A stretch of 64,000 bases of DNA, taken from the NCBI GenBank assembly GCA_010356995.1, contig ML996703.1:434001-498000 (forward strand), given 5' to 3'. This stretch comes from Trichodelitschia bisporula. Its lineage: Eukaryota > Ascomycota > Dothideomycetes > Phaeotrichales > Phaeotrichaceae. Positions 21,722-33,700 of the stretch are shown here, in pieces. A program made the translations under genes and the position numbers. The stretch's first letter is position 1. Each line of letters starts with the position of its first letter. The notes beneath the pieces are model-generated. The model saw nothing but the letters and a program-made list of their open reading frames with translations. It did no database searches and had not been told where the DNA came from.

Positions 21722-24535
21722 GGGGGGGGAGGCGGTTATATCGTCATTTTATTGCATTGGTGTTTTGACGCTGTGGTTGTGCTCCGGAGGTGACGTAGCT
21801 AAGTGTCACCCGGAAAGGTCGCGGCTTCCTCCGTCCGCAAAGACGCTCAGGCAGGGCGGCCGTGCGCGTGTTCGGAGGTGACGTCGCCCGTCCAACGACG
21901 GCGGTCGGGTCCGTCGTTGATCTCCCGTTCTCCCGCTCGTTGCGCGAAACGAACCATCGTATCCGATCGCTCCGATCTGGCGATGGGCGGTTCGGATTAT
22001 GATTTGTCTCAGGAAGAGAGACGTCGATATTATCATCCTTGTCTATAATTGACCATCCGTCGGGCGGCCCGCCAAGGCGATGGGAAAACGAAGGGGGCCG
22101 GTTGTCGGGGGTCGTGATGGCGCATCGTGGAGCATGTACAATGGGGCGAGTCTACGGTACGTACCGTAGTAAAGCGGCACCAGCGGCTTGTGAATCTAGA
22201 GCGGCGAGCGTGGAGACGATTGCTTTTACCGGTAGTAGTCGTCGTGGCCATGTCCCTTTCCCCATGCAGTGCCTCAACCAAATTCTCGTGCTGATGTGGA
22301 GAGGATTAGCAATATGTCAACGTCACAATGGATGAGAGAATGGGAGTCGCAGTGAAGATCAAGCCGCTCTCCACCCACACACGAGCAACTTTTGCTACGA
22401 CGTTGATGCTCTGAGTGGCTGACTTAAAAGCTCGCTAGAGTAGCGGGGACCAAATCAGATCATCAGTTGATGCGGGCGAGGCCATCAGCGGGACCCCCTG
22501 CAACGCACGGATGAGCATACCGTATTCAACGTCTCGGAACATTTCCTCGAGGCCCGCGCCACCAACCGCTTAGGATTTGGAGTGCAAATATGCAGTGGAG
22601 TCTGCACGGCTAGTGCCATTCGGATCTCTCCTTGAGCAATGGGGATTTTGAGAAAAAGAATGGGCGTACAGAGGGCGGTTGTGCGAGGCTACAGTGAGGT
22701 GCATGAAGGTTCCGAATGGACGGAGGGGTGATGGAAATCGATGGCTCGCGTAGGGCAGGTCTAGTCGCGAGGCGCTCGAGGCGATGATAGCGACCAGCCT
22801 GGCCAGCCGCTCCCGCTGATTTGCCATGTGCTCGAGGGGTTTGGGGTAGAGCTTATTGGGAATGGGAGGCTCCGTATGGAAAGGCTGTGATAATGATTTG
22901 AATGCTACGCGGATGAGGCGTTGTGGTGATTGGCTGTACGTGGAGAGTCTGGGCTGGAGCTGCACAACTGAAACGCCTTTTTCTCTGTGCGCGAGTCAGG
23001 CATTACTGCTGTGCGCAGAGCTCGACGGTTTGGGGGGATTGTACGATGGGATTTTTGCTGCAGCTGGGTGGGACGGGATTGAATATTGAAAGTGGTGCAT
23101 ATGTACAGAGGTACCTGTGGTCGGTCTTGGGTGGTACGTCTTCTGCTGGTCCGTTCATGAGAGTTTTACCCCTCAGATTACCACAGTAAATGTTGACCGC
23201 AAGTCTCTTCGCTGTAGTCGGCTACGCGTCCTACATAGGCAATAGCAGCTTCCAAGCCCCGCGCCGAACGGGAGGGGCATCGGGGGTTGATGAGGGGTGG
23301 AGCTGTGCCTAATGATGCTTGATCCTCGCAGTGAAGCGTCGGTCAAGGTCAATCTGCTATTCTCGCTGGTGGAACTATGTGGGGGGCAAAGTGAGAGTGG
23401 TACGTATGAGAAGCAAGCGAGCAGTTCATTTAGCACATGCTTCTTTTTGTTGACTGTCGACATTTGAACTGTCGACTCTTTTCCTATCCCATTGACCACA
23501 ACTGCCCACTGCCTCCCCGGTGTTACCCGACCGACGTTCCTCTCTCGCTTCCTCTCCAAACGTCCGCTTCCATCACCACCACCATCACCCCAATTCAGAC
23601 AAGCTTCATCGTAGCGTCAGCCCAGCGCCAGCATCCTAGCATCCTGACTTCGGACCTTTTTGGGACCGGAGATTTTTACGAATTATGGGATCCCGGTCTT
23701 TGTAAGGCCAATGTTGGGATAGCTTGTCCATTCAAAGTCGGTGCATTGCGCATATCCCCCCTTGCCGCGACTCCATCCAGACCTCTGCAAGCGGACGCGT
23801 AAGGTAAGGTTGTTGTTGGCCGGTACGGAGGTAATCGCCGCGGCTAGCTACAAGTCCATCAACTCACAACCGTCCGCCAGCAAGCAGGCAAAGGAAAAAG
23901 GCGGAAACCTGAAAAGCAGCCCACGACCAACGCCCACCGACGCCAGCAACGAAGCTCTCGCCTAGCTAAACCACCAACACGCCCCCCACCTCTCCGCGTC
24001 CCTATCCACATCGACGCCCCCCTCCATCCCCCCACACCACCATCACTCACCCCAGGCGCCATCTCCCAGCTGCCTCCCACTACGCCCAAACCCCCCAGGC
24101 ACACGGCAAGCAAAGCAGACAGGGCCTCCCTGCGGGCGGTCTGCCACATTACAATAACCTTAATCGACCCGCGTGCTGCGCGCCCACCCGCCCGCTTGCT
24201 AGCTTACCCTCAGCCCACACGTCCGGGGCCTCGTTTGCACTATCTATACATACCTATATACCCGCCAGGGCGACCCAGAAACAGACCCGCCATGTCTTTG
24301 AAGGTTTAGCCTACGCATTTCGTGCGCCTGCAAGATGTAACAGCTTTGCCGTCAATCTTTCACAGCTTTTTTGGTACTGATACTTCCACAGTGGTGAGTA
24401 CTCGTACTTCCTGCCTTTCCTCGCGGCCTCACTCTCCGCCCGGCTGCTCTTTTCCCAGCCATTCGTACCATACCCACCCCGCATAGCTCCATTGCGCCTT
24501 CCGACCTCCAAGCTGACTCCCCTCAAAGCAGAACC
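21722..24535. other. Long intergenic region without recognisable genes
   Basis: About 2.8 kb. Open frames here (such as 22570-22965 minus and 23437-23802 plus) are short, lack splice logic and have unnatural compositions. A CGGAGGTGACGT phrase occurs twice (near 21784 and 21874), and a perfect 18-bp palindrome is listed separately. The last 500 bp, C-rich, should be the promoter and leader of the gene at 24536. Confidence 0.45.
22152..22169. repeat. Perfect 18-bp palindrome
   Basis: CTACGGTAC is followed immediately by its reverse complement GTACCGTAG with no spacer. A site for a dimeric binding protein is possible; no gene lies close by on either side. Confidence 0.7.
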
Positions 24536-26029
24536 ATGGCTCTCTCCTCCACCGCTCCCTTCGAACCAACCCCCACCTCGCTCACCAACCTCGCGCGCAT
24601 CCAGCTCTACACTTGCGTCCCGGATGTTGGGCCCTTTAGTCTTCAACCCTCGGCACCTAAAGAAGTACACTATACATTCGCGCTCGCGCGCTTCGAGCGC
24701 ACAGAGCGCGTCTTCGAGCAGCGCGCCTATGAGAAGGATGTGCTGCGCGGAAGGCGTGAGGTCAACCTCGATGACGATGCGGCGCTCCAGGCTGCGCTCG
24801 CCGGCGTGCCAAACACATGGGTGCTCGGAAAGCGGAAACGGCGGGCGATACACGCCCATGCACCACCTAACACCCACTTCCGAGCCCACCACGCGCATAC
24901 CCAGAGCCTCGACACCCATATCCACATACTCACTCACCCTATCGACCCGACCACCCTACCCCGCAAATCGCTCCCCGCGCTCCCCACCGCCTCCCCGCAC
25001 CGCACCTTCCGCCTCGCCGCGGCCCGTTCCTCCGTCGTCTCCTTTCTGTCCTCCAGCTCGCGCTCCTCGTGGGCCGCATCCCGCCCACGCAACCCCCTTC
25101 TACAGCTCTTCCGGCCCGCTGCCGTGCAAGCCATGCCGTTCAACCCGCCCCCCTCTCCGGTGACCACGCCATGCTCGAGCGCCGGCGACGCCGCGGTGGG
25201 CAGCTCCGTCGGCAGCAGCGAGGGAATATCGTCTGCGCGGACGAGCGTGAGTGGGTCATTGGGCTCGTTCGAGAGCGGGTTCAGCGCGGCCAACATGGCG
25301 CGATTAACCGGGATGTTGGCTGTGCGCGTCGAGTTCGTGGCGCTGAAGCGCGCGTGTGCGGAGGAGGCGCGCCGATTCGCGGATTTTGCCCAGCACCAGC
25401 GCGTTGCACTCGCACTTATCATGGGCCGTAATCGACTGTACCTCGAGGAGCGCAAGGAGAGCCGCGTGGCGGAGATGAGACGGAGGCATGAGCGTGCGCT
25501 GGAGCAGCTTGAGACGAGGCATTTGGAGCGCGAGCTTGCGGAGTCGGAGCGGCAGCGTGCGGTAAGGGAGGAGTATGCGGCGCGGAATGCCACAGCGCTC
25601 AAGTACGTCAATCGGAGGCTGAGTCTGCTCGGAGAGGCGGCGACGAGTGATCAGCGCTCCCGGCTAGCGGATGAGGAGGGTGGTGTCGAGCGGATGGCGG
25701 CGAAGCATGGCCGCGAGATGCGGGCATTGCTTCGTGCGCAGGAAAGGGAGAGACTCGATTTGCAGCGTGAGCAGGAACGCGAGCTCGCCGAGTTTCGGAC
25801 TGAGCTGGAGGGGAATATTGAAGAGAATTATCGCGGGAAGAGGGAGGGGCTCAGGGTCAATCAGATCCGCTTGGAGGGGTTGGTGGAGGAGCGACGGGAA
25901 CGGATGGTTGCGAGGTGGTTTTTGCGCCTGCAGGCGTTTAAGATGGAGGATCCAGAGTTACGGCCTGGCCCGCCGTTGCCGCTTGCGCTGCTGGAGTGTC
26001 CGGAGGGGTTTGTGGAGGACTGGGTTTGA
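24536..26029 (+). CDS. Coiled-coil protein of unknown function
   Basis: A single open frame of 497 aa from an ATG in good context (AACCATGGC). The first 95 residues look globular and include a repeated aromatic/Arg pattern; a His-rich patch (about 105-135) and a Ser/Pro-rich linker follow. Residues about 255-460 are almost entirely helical, rich in Arg, Glu and Leu (for example MRRRHERALEQLETRHLERE), and should form a long coiled coil. The end (PEGFVEDWV) is short and acidic. No signal peptide, membrane segment or catalytic motif is visible, so the family stays unknown. Codon use is GC-rich like its neighbours. Confidence 0.75.
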   Translation: MALSSTAPFEPTPTSLTNLARIQLYTCVPDVGPFSLQPSAPKEVHYTFALARFERTERVFEQRAYEKDVLRGRREVNLDDDAALQAALAGVPNTWVLGKRKRRAIHAHAPPNTHFRAHHAHTQSLDTHIHILTHPIDPTTLPRKSLPALPTASPHRTFRLAAARSSVVSFLSSSSRSSWAASRPRNPLLQLFRPAAVQAMPFNPPPSPVTTPCSSAGDAAVGSSVGSSEGISSARTSVSGSLGSFESGFSAANMARLTGMLAVRVEFVALKRACAEEARRFADFAQHQRVALALIMGRNRLYLEERKESRVAEMRRRHERALEQLETRHLERELAESERQRAVREEYAARNATALKYVNRRLSLLGEAATSDQRSRLADEEGGVERMAAKHGREMRALLRAQERERLDLQREQERELAEFRTELEGNIEENYRGKREGLRVNQIRLEGLVEERRERMVARWFLRLQAFKMEDPELRPGPPLPLALLECPEGFVEDWV

Positions 26030-26764
26030 GCGCTGGATGGAATGGTTGGATGGTGGCACGTCGGGTTCGGGCCGGGTGGGCGACCACGCGATGGCGGACA
26101 ACGCCAGGCCTTGCAACACGAAGACCAACGCCGTCTGCGCGGCTTGTGCAGTGCGGCCTCCCGAACAACATACATATGCGGCATTTACACGCTACCCGCA
26201 GCGGCGCCGGATACCCTGGCTTTCCGCATTGCAGGCGACGAGAACAGAGATTACCCTATATGAAGCTGCCCAGAGGCACGAATCCTGGCGAGCGCAACAG
26301 CATCGCGTCTGGTGTTCGAAGCAAAGCGACGAGACCCGCGTCGGGACGTCGTGCGCGGATTGGAAACGCAGGTGCCGGCGTCGCGGCTCGGCGCCGGCTA
26401 CCTAGGGAATCTTGGAGAGGAAAGTGGAACGGCCCCGCCGTAATAAGTACACATGCACATGCACATACATATAGCAATGCTAATGCTAATTTCAATCCCC
26501 TATGACGATTTGGCTTGTGTTTCTTTGCGGCTCTGGACGACGACGTGAGATTCTCTCTTCGTGACCCTGGAACCGACGAGGCAAGGGAGCATTTCGCCAG
26601 CGTACCGCGCCTGCGGGAAATAACACAACAGAGACGGCATTCAAGGGCATTCCTGCGCGTCGCGGTCATCGTGGGGTGTTTGCTTGGGCTTCAAGCCTCC
26701 CTGATCCATCTTAATCCTCACCACGATCCTCACCATAACGACCACCACAACGACAATCCTCACG
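26030..26764. other. Intergenic region with short CA/CATG-rich microsatellite
   Basis: About 735 bp with no supported gene. Near 26448-26472 lies a degenerate ACATGC/ACATAC repeat, followed by a GCTAAT duplication. The rightmost bases (CCTCACCACGATCCTCACC) form a repetitive C-rich leader before the next ATG. Confidence 0.45.
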
Positions 26765-27868
26765 ATGCGCCCCCAAACGCTTCTCCTCCTCGCCTCTCCA
26801 GTCGTAGGAATGGCCCTCGCCTCTCCACAAACAACATACACCCACCTCACGCCCTCCCCCCTCGCCCCACCCATCGCCATAACCCAGCTCTACCAACCCT
26901 TCACCACCTACCTTCCGGGACTAACCATCTGTCCCTCCCCACCCACCAACTCTCCCCCCTGCACAACCCTCTACACTCCCTCCCCGACCCTCATCTGCGC
27001 CACTACCCTCGCCCTTCCGCCCCTCCATTACACCATCACAGCCTGCGACCAATGGATCCCCTTCTCCACCCAGCTAGGCTTCATCCTCCCGCCCTCCGCC
27101 ACCCGGGTCACCATCCTGACGAGCACCTTCCTCGCCCCATGGGCGCATCTCACGCACCCGCAGGCCCTGCCCACGGTAAGCGTAAGGGTGTGCTCGAGTC
27201 CGGCGGGGACGAATTCTCCCCCTTGCCGAACACGCACCGAGCGTTGGGGGATCACGACGAAGACGAGCACGGCGACGAGTACGCGCGCAGTGGATGTCAT
27301 GACGAGCGTACCCGGTCCGGCAACTATGCGGATTGGGGAGCGGACGTGGGATATTCCTCCCGGCGGCGAGGAGAGGAGGTGGACGGGTGAAGTGGTGGAG
27401 ACGAGGACGGTGAGGGAGGTGGGTGTTTCGCGGGTTGGGGTTTGGATGGTGCGTCCGACGCCGACTGCGCTGGCTACTGTGGAGACTGCGGCGTGGATGC
27501 TCGGTGTGCCGGTGTCGGTGGCTGCGGCTCCGGGGGCCGGGGAAGAGGCGAGGGTGGGGGATGGGGACAGCGAAGACACAACAACGAGTGACGATGCAAC
27601 GACCACGGTGACGATGACGCGCACGTTGACGCGCACGCGGATGGTGCGCTTGAGCCGGACCGGAGGGGCTCAGGCGGCACCGGTGGCGGTGCAGGAGCCG
27701 GGGCCGGGAGCGGTCGAGGCTCCCGAGGCTGTTCCCACGACGGCGGTGGGCGGAGAATCGGGAACGGGCACCGGCTCCGGCTCCCGAGGCCGTTGCCACA
27801 TTGGTTCAGGCGTCTGCGGAGTCGGAACCGGTGCCGGTACAGGAGGTGGCGACGGGGACGTCGGCTAG
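26765..27868 (+). CDS. Secreted Pro/Thr-rich protein, 3' end uncertain
   Basis: A 367-codon frame starting with a signal peptide (MRPQTLLLLASPVVGMALAS). The first 140 residues hold six Cys in short Pro-rich segments (TICPSPP, PPCTTLY, LICATT), which looks like a small disulfide-bonded wall domain. The rest is rich in Thr, Val and Gly. The 3' end is doubtful: near 27768-27800 a second copy of an APEAV motif lies in a different frame from the first, and that second frame runs without a stop into a GTGAGT donor at 27869. Splicing to the CTAG acceptor at 27911-27915 would lead into the Ser/Thr/Asn-rich repeat that follows. A one-base indel or assembly slip near 27760 would explain this. Introns inside the frame are also possible. 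Confidence 0.5.
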   Translation: MRPQTLLLLASPVVGMALASPQTTYTHLTPSPLAPPIAITQLYQPFTTYLPGLTICPSPPTNSPPCTTLYTPSPTLICATTLALPPLHYTITACDQWIPFSTQLGFILPPSATRVTILTSTFLAPWAHLTHPQALPTVSVRVCSSPAGTNSPPCRTRTERWGITTKTSTATSTRAVDVMTSVPGPATMRIGERTWDIPPGGEERRWTGEVVETRTVREVGVSRVGVWMVRPTPTALATVETAAWMLGVPVSVAAAPGAGEEARVGDGDSEDTTTSDDATTTVTMTRTLTRTRMVRLSRTGGAQAAPVAVQEPGPGAVEAPEAVPTTAVGGESGTGTGSGSRGRCHIGSGVCGVGTGAGTGGGDGDVG

Positions 27869-28014
27869 GTGAGTCGGGTATATTGTCTGGTTGGGAACGG
27901 GACTGATGTTGCTAGGTTCGTTGGGGGCGGTTCGGGTGTAGTCAGGGCTTCGAATGCTCTGCCGATGGTGGGTTCGGCGAGCGAGACGGGCTTGGCCAGT
28001 TTGGCAAACTCTAT

Positions 28015-28311
28015 GAGTTCGACAGGCTCGGCAAGCTCGACAGACTCGGCAAGCGCAGCAAGTTTGACAGACTCAACGAGCTCGACAAGCTCGACAGACT
28101 CAACAAACTCAACAAACTCAACAAACTCAACCAACTCAACAAACTCAACAACCTGGACGAGTTTCACGAGTTCGACCAGTTCAATCAGCTCGAGCAGTCC
28201 GGATAGTTCAATGAGCTCCACAAGTTCATCAAGTTTGGCACCTTCGACAAGCTCGGCAAATTCATCAATCTCATCAATCTCATCAAGCATGATAAGCTCG
28301 ACAAGCTCAAG
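28015..28311. repeat. Degenerate minisatellite with 9-bp period
   Basis: About 300 bp built of related 9-mers such as AACTCAACA, GACAAGCTC and GACAGGCTC, most regular at 28090-28150. Because the period is a multiple of three, reading frames on both strands stay largely open: one reads Ser-Thr-Asn triplets, another xxLeu triplets. It may be the Ser/Thr-rich 3' end of the preceding secreted-protein gene. Confidence 0.8.
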
Positions 28312-28771
28312 TCTGCAGTGGAGTACGCTGCGAGGCTGGAATTCTTCTTCGTCGGGCGTATATAAGTTATATGCAAACCGGTTCGCTTCGCTTCGGTTCT
28401 TGTTATTCATGATTGCTTATATGTATGTACTGAGTGAGGATTTCGTCTTCTTGCTAGGCTCTCGTCTACGTAATACCTATTGAAGCTTCAGCATGGATCT
28501 TTTCCGTTCACAAGAGTCTCATCAGTAGATGGTTGAAATCACGATGTTTGTTGGCTACAGCCAACAAGTGTGATCCTCACATCGCAAACGCCTACCATTC
28601 ACCCGCTGTTCGTAGAAGCTCACGGTACTAGATCCAAGATCCCTCCCTGTGATCTACCATCCATTCACTACTCCAGCACGGCATATAGGCCACATCAATA
28701 TGGCCACTCCCAATTCCCAGCTCCCAACTCCCAAACAATTTTCTACCACCAAGAAAGCTGCCAACCACAGC

Positions 28772-29864
28772 ATGTGCAATCTCAACATGGTACGTTTCGC
28801 CTTCGCCATGGCGTGCTTTCTGCCCGTGGCTCTCGTATTGGCGAGCATCGTCCGGTCGTCGCCCCTGGCCCCAACTCCCACCGCGACCATCACCGTTGCG
28901 AAAACCTTTGTCGTTCGGGACTCAGTGTCAACCTTCTCGACGGTTTTAAGGCTCGGGATTGTGCGCAACAGGACCAAGGGTGGAACGCACATCTCAGTCG
29001 AGGTGCCCCGCTACGGGGGGGGCGGCAGCAGCGGCAGCGTTAGTCTCTCCATTTCACCTCTAATCCAATATCGACGCTGACACTTCACAGACCAAGAACA
29101 CCCCCACCCCGGCCGTCCTCGCGCACCTCCTGGCCCTCAATGTCCACCCGCAGCCTCCCCCTCTCACGCGCACAGCGCGCCTCACCGCCCGCGGCGCACC
29201 AACTCTCACCCGGAAAGGGATGACGACCTTCGCCGGGCACTCACCGGTTGACGGCAACGCCGAGCCAGACAGCAGCACATGGCTCTGCACCGGCCCAGAC
29301 CAGAATTCGCTGACTTGCGGGATTGCGCCGACACCCCTACCGACGGTGAATATACCGAACGAACGGATGTGGGTGTGCATGCGGAACGCCCTCGGGGACA
29401 TGGTGTGCACGGAATACCAAGCCGAGACGGAGACGCCGAGTACGTTCAATAAAAATACGGTCATGGTGGCCGTGGTTGCTGATACGCCTACGACTTCTCC
29501 TCCAGGCCCTCCTCCAGGTCCTCCTCCAGCGCCAAGCTCCGGTAGTGGAAGCCATTCCGGCAGCGGATCAGCCTCGCCTTCGGGTTCCGGGAGCGGATCA
29601 CATCCGGTTTCTGGATCGGGGTCGAGCTCGCACCCTACGTCTGGAAGCTCCAAGCCGGCTAACGGGACGGCGAACCCGACTGGTTCTGCTAAGCCTAGTA
29701 ATGGCACGCAAACTACTCCACCAAAGGTGACGACAACAACGACAGCGACTGTGACGCAAACTGTGCCGCCGTGGTCTTGGTATAATGGGGGTTCGACGGA
29801 ACATATTAACGGGGGGGTTACTGTAGGACTTGGTGCGGTGGTTTTTGCATTCTTACTGGTGTGA
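28772..29864 (+). CDS. Ser/Thr/Pro-rich surface protein, probably GPI-anchored
   Basis: Exons 28772-29038 and 29091-29864 (52-nt intron, GTTAGT donor, GCTGAC branch) give 346 aa. The N-terminus has a hydrophobic signal segment (FAFAMACFLPVALVLASIV); an ATG at 28787 is an equally good start. The middle holds a small region with four Cys (WLCTG, SLTCG, WVCMR, MVCTEY). Then come a GPPPGPPPAP stretch and about 100 residues of Ser/Gly/Pro/Thr repeats suited to O-glycosylation. The last 17 residues (GGVTVGLGAVVFAFLLV) are hydrophobic after a small-residue cluster, as expected for GPI attachment. It is likely a cell-wall or plasma-membrane outer-face protein. No enzymatic domain is seen. Confidence 0.75.
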
Positions 29865-30723
29865 GTGGGGGCAAACACTGGGCCGAGATGGAATCATAGC
29901 GACGAAGAAGCTGAGAAAGCATATCGAGGCTTGTAAACCACACCGGAAGCAGAGATGGTGCAATGTCTCAGGTGAAAGGTAGAATAGGATCGGTCCCCGG
30001 TAAAAATCCAAGTTTCTTCGAAATTCAATGTTCTTTTGTCCGTAGTCCGAAGCTGATTCCGCACGTCGGCTCCAGAACACCGCACATGATATGTTCAGCG
30101 TCAAAAGCGACTAATGAGCATGCGGCAGATAATCCGCGTATTAGGGACAGTAGAATTGACCAGAGACGATGAATCTAGCTTGCAGAGTTAGCTGATGTGC
30201 CTTCGTCGTCCAGTTAAATGGGTATTTATCATCTCAAAAGCAAAGTCGCGCATCGCCCGTCTCGTCCGCATGCATGGAAACGACGCCCAGAAGATGCGGG
30301 GACGGAGCTGATGTGCAGCAGAGGTGCATGCATGATACAAGAGGCTATTCGACACTAGAGCGACGGAAAGGAATGAAGATGGAATAGATGCAGAAGCGGC
30401 CGAAGCTAAAGATGAAGAGACGAGAATGGTCGGTGATCATTCACTCCCGCTGTTCGTTGGAGAAGTAACTGCCAAGACCATGGAGTGCCCGCATTGACTG
30501 GGATGGGAACGCGAGAGGGGAGGAGGCAGAGCTACCTATTCCCCCAGTCCACTACTCCTCCACATTGACCTCCGCATGCACCCCACCCCACGCGCCATCT
30601 TCTCCTCTTGCTCTGCTTTCCCTTCTTCTGTCACCTAATATTGTTTTGCATCTCCATCTCCTTGACCCCAGTACAGCGAACTCAAAAACTGCGCCCTCCA
30701 CTCGTACCGGCAGCTTCCACGCC
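29865..30723. other. Intergenic region, SLA2 promoter
   Basis: About 860 bp without a supported gene. The last 200 bp are pyrimidine-rich (CTTCTGTCACC, CTCCATCTCC), typical of a fungal promoter and leader before SLA2. Confidence 0.5.
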
Positions 30724-33700
30724 ATGGCGCTGTACGGACCGTCCCGAAATGTGGACATGAACAAGTGAGGGCTTACACCCCCGGGTTTGATGATCGTCCA
30801 GGTTCCGCTGGCTAACGTCGGCTTCAGACAAGAATCTGAGCTTGCCATCAACATCCGCAAAGCTACGAGCATTGGTATGGCCGTCGTCCCCTAGAATTGC
30901 CGCTGAGGCTTGCTAACGCCCGGTCCCGCAGACGAGACCGCACCCAAACGTACGTCGACGGAGCACCACCACCACCACGAGGAAACTGACCGCGACAGGC
31001 AAGCATGTGCGGGCTTGCATCGTCTACACATGGGACCATAAGTCATCCCAGTCCTTCTGGGCTGGCATGAAGGTGTACGTTCATGTGTGGTCGCCTGGGG
31101 CTAGGCTTACCATATAACCAGGCAGCCAATCTTGGCCGACGAAGTCCAGACGTTCAAGGCCCTCATCACCATCCATAAAGTGCTGCAAGAAGGTCATCCT
31201 ATCGTGCTGAAGGAGGCCCAGTCAAATGTGGGATGGTTGGAGAGCTTGCGGCGGGGCGTGGCCGGTGCAGGCGAGGGCGTTCGAGGTGGGCAGCACGGAT
31301 AAAATAGTACAGTCGCTGGCAATTCTGACACGCACAGGCTACGGCAAGCTGATAGAGGAGTACATCTACTTCCTCCGCGCGAAGCTCGCCTTCCACCGGC
31401 AGCACCCCGAGTTCAACGGTAGGTGATATCGCCTGCTCCTGTGCTTGCTGACTCCGCAGGCACCTTCGAGTACGAGGAATACATTAGCTTGAAGAGCATC
31501 AATGACCCCAACGAAGGGTAGGCGGTATTGTCTACTGCGAGGCCTAGCTAACAACCGCAGCTACGAGACGATCTCCGACCTGATGACCCTCCAGGACCAA
31601 ATAGACTCCTTCCAAAAGCTGATTTTCGCTCACATTCCCCACTCCTCCCACAGCGAATGTCGCATATCCGCGCTCGTGCCGCTCGTACAGGAGAGCTACG
31701 GCATCTACAAGTTCATCACGAGCATGCTCCGTGCGATGCACACGACCCTGGGCGACGACGAGGCTCTAGCCCCGCTGCGGGGGCGCTACGACATGCAGCA
31801 CTACCGTCTGATCAAGTTCTATTACGAGTGTAGTCAACTGCGCTACCTCACCAGTTTGATCACGGTTCCGAAGCTGCCGCAGGATCCTCCGAACCTGCTG
31901 TCCGAGGATGAAGACCGGCCGTCGCTTCCGTCCCGCCCTGCGAAGGAAATCGAGAAGCCTCCGTCGCCTCCGCGCGCGCCTTCGGTGGACCCCGAGCCGA
32001 TCAACGAGTTTTGGAAGAATCAGCAGGCCCGCGAGCAGGACGCGTTCGCCGAGGAGCAGCGGAGACTCCAGGAACAGTGGGAGGCGGCGCGGCGGATGCA
32101 AGAAGAGCAGTCTATGAAGGCACAGCGCGACTTTGAAGAGCAACAACGCCTCCAGGCCGAGCAGCAGCGCATGGCTCAGGAGCAGCTTGCCCGCGAGCAA
32201 CTGCAACAACAAACCTTCGGCCGCATGGCGGACCTCGAGCGGGAAAACCTGAACGCTCGTGCCCAGTATGAGCGTGACCAGCTCATGCTCGAGCAGTACG
32301 ACCGGCGGATGAAGGCGCTGGAGACAGAGCTGGCGCAGCTAAGCGCAAACTACGCGCAGCAGAATTCGTCCAAGGACGATCAGATTCGCGCGCTGCAAGA
32401 GCAGCTCAATACATGGCGTAGCAAGTATGAAGCCCTGGCGAAGCTCTACGGCCAGCTGCGGACAGAGCATCTGGACTTGCTGCAGAAGTACAAGACCGCG
32501 CAGGCGAAGGCGGCGTCAGCGCAAGAGGCGATCGACCAGCGCGAGAGGCTGCAGCGCGATCTGAAACAAAAGAACCTAGACCTCGCGAACATGATTCGCG
32601 AGCGGGACCGTGCACTTCTTGACAAGGACCGGTCGACGGGATCGTCGAAAGAGGAGATCGAGAAGCTCAAGCGCGAGCTCCGCTTCGCTTTGGAGAAGGC
32701 TGAGAATGCCGAGCGCGCAAAGGGTGCAGAGCTGTCGGCGCTGCTCAACCGCCACAATCGTGAAGTTGCGGACCTGGAAGAGACGTTGCGGCAAAAGATG
32801 AACGCACTGGGTGAGATGCAGTCCCAGTACCGGGACCAGGATTCGGATCTTCTGCGCCAGCTGAGGGAGAAGGAAGACGAGTTGGACGTGTTCAAGGCGG
32901 GCATGGACCAGACGCTCATCGAACTCAACGACCTGCGGCAGCAGCATGAGGCCAATGACCAAGCCATTGATGGACAAATTGATACCGTGATCCTGGATAA
33001 CATCCGCAAGATCAACGCTATCATCGACTCGGTGCTGCAAAGTGGCGTGTCCCGCGTCGACGACGCCATCTACGAACTAGACTCGTCCATGCAGGCTGGC
33101 AACCAGAGCGCGTCCGGTGCATACGTGCTATCGCAGATTGAGAAAGCGGCGCAAAACGCCATGGACTTCTCGACGGCCTTCCGCGAGTTCATCGCCGACG
33201 GCCCGAACAGCGCGCACTCGGAAATCATCCGTACCGTCAATTTGTTCTCTGGCTCCATTGCCGACGTGCTGAGCAATACCAAGGGTCTGACGCGCTTTGC
33301 GTCGGATGACCGCAAGGCCGACCAGCTGGTGAATACGGCGCGCAAGTCGGCGCAGTCGGTCATCAAGTTCTTCCGCGACTTGCAGTCGTTCCGGTTGGCA
33401 TCACTCGAGGACGATCAGAAGCAAGACGTCATTATCCACAACAACGGCGACGTGCAGCTCAATCTGCAGAATCTGTCCAAGCTGGCAGATGCCTTCGCAC
33501 CGAAGTCCAAGATTACGAACCAGGCGGGTGACCTGGGTGACCTGGTTGACCGTGAGATGACTAATGCCGCCGCGGTCATTGATGCCGCTGTCGAGCGGCT
33601 GAATCAACTCATGAAGAAGCCCAAGGACCACTACTCGACATACGAGCTGCGGATTCATGAGTAAGACTCTTAACACCCTTTTTTTAGCGTCGCTAACGTT

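Noticed and set aside
22570-22965. 131-codon minus-strand frame in the long gene-poor region
   Set aside because: No recognisable motif; overlapping plus-strand frames are equally open.
27865-28410. 181-codon minus-strand Leu/Val/Glu-rich frame resembling leucine repeats
   Set aside because: It is the complement of the 9-bp minisatellite; the pattern follows from the repeat period.
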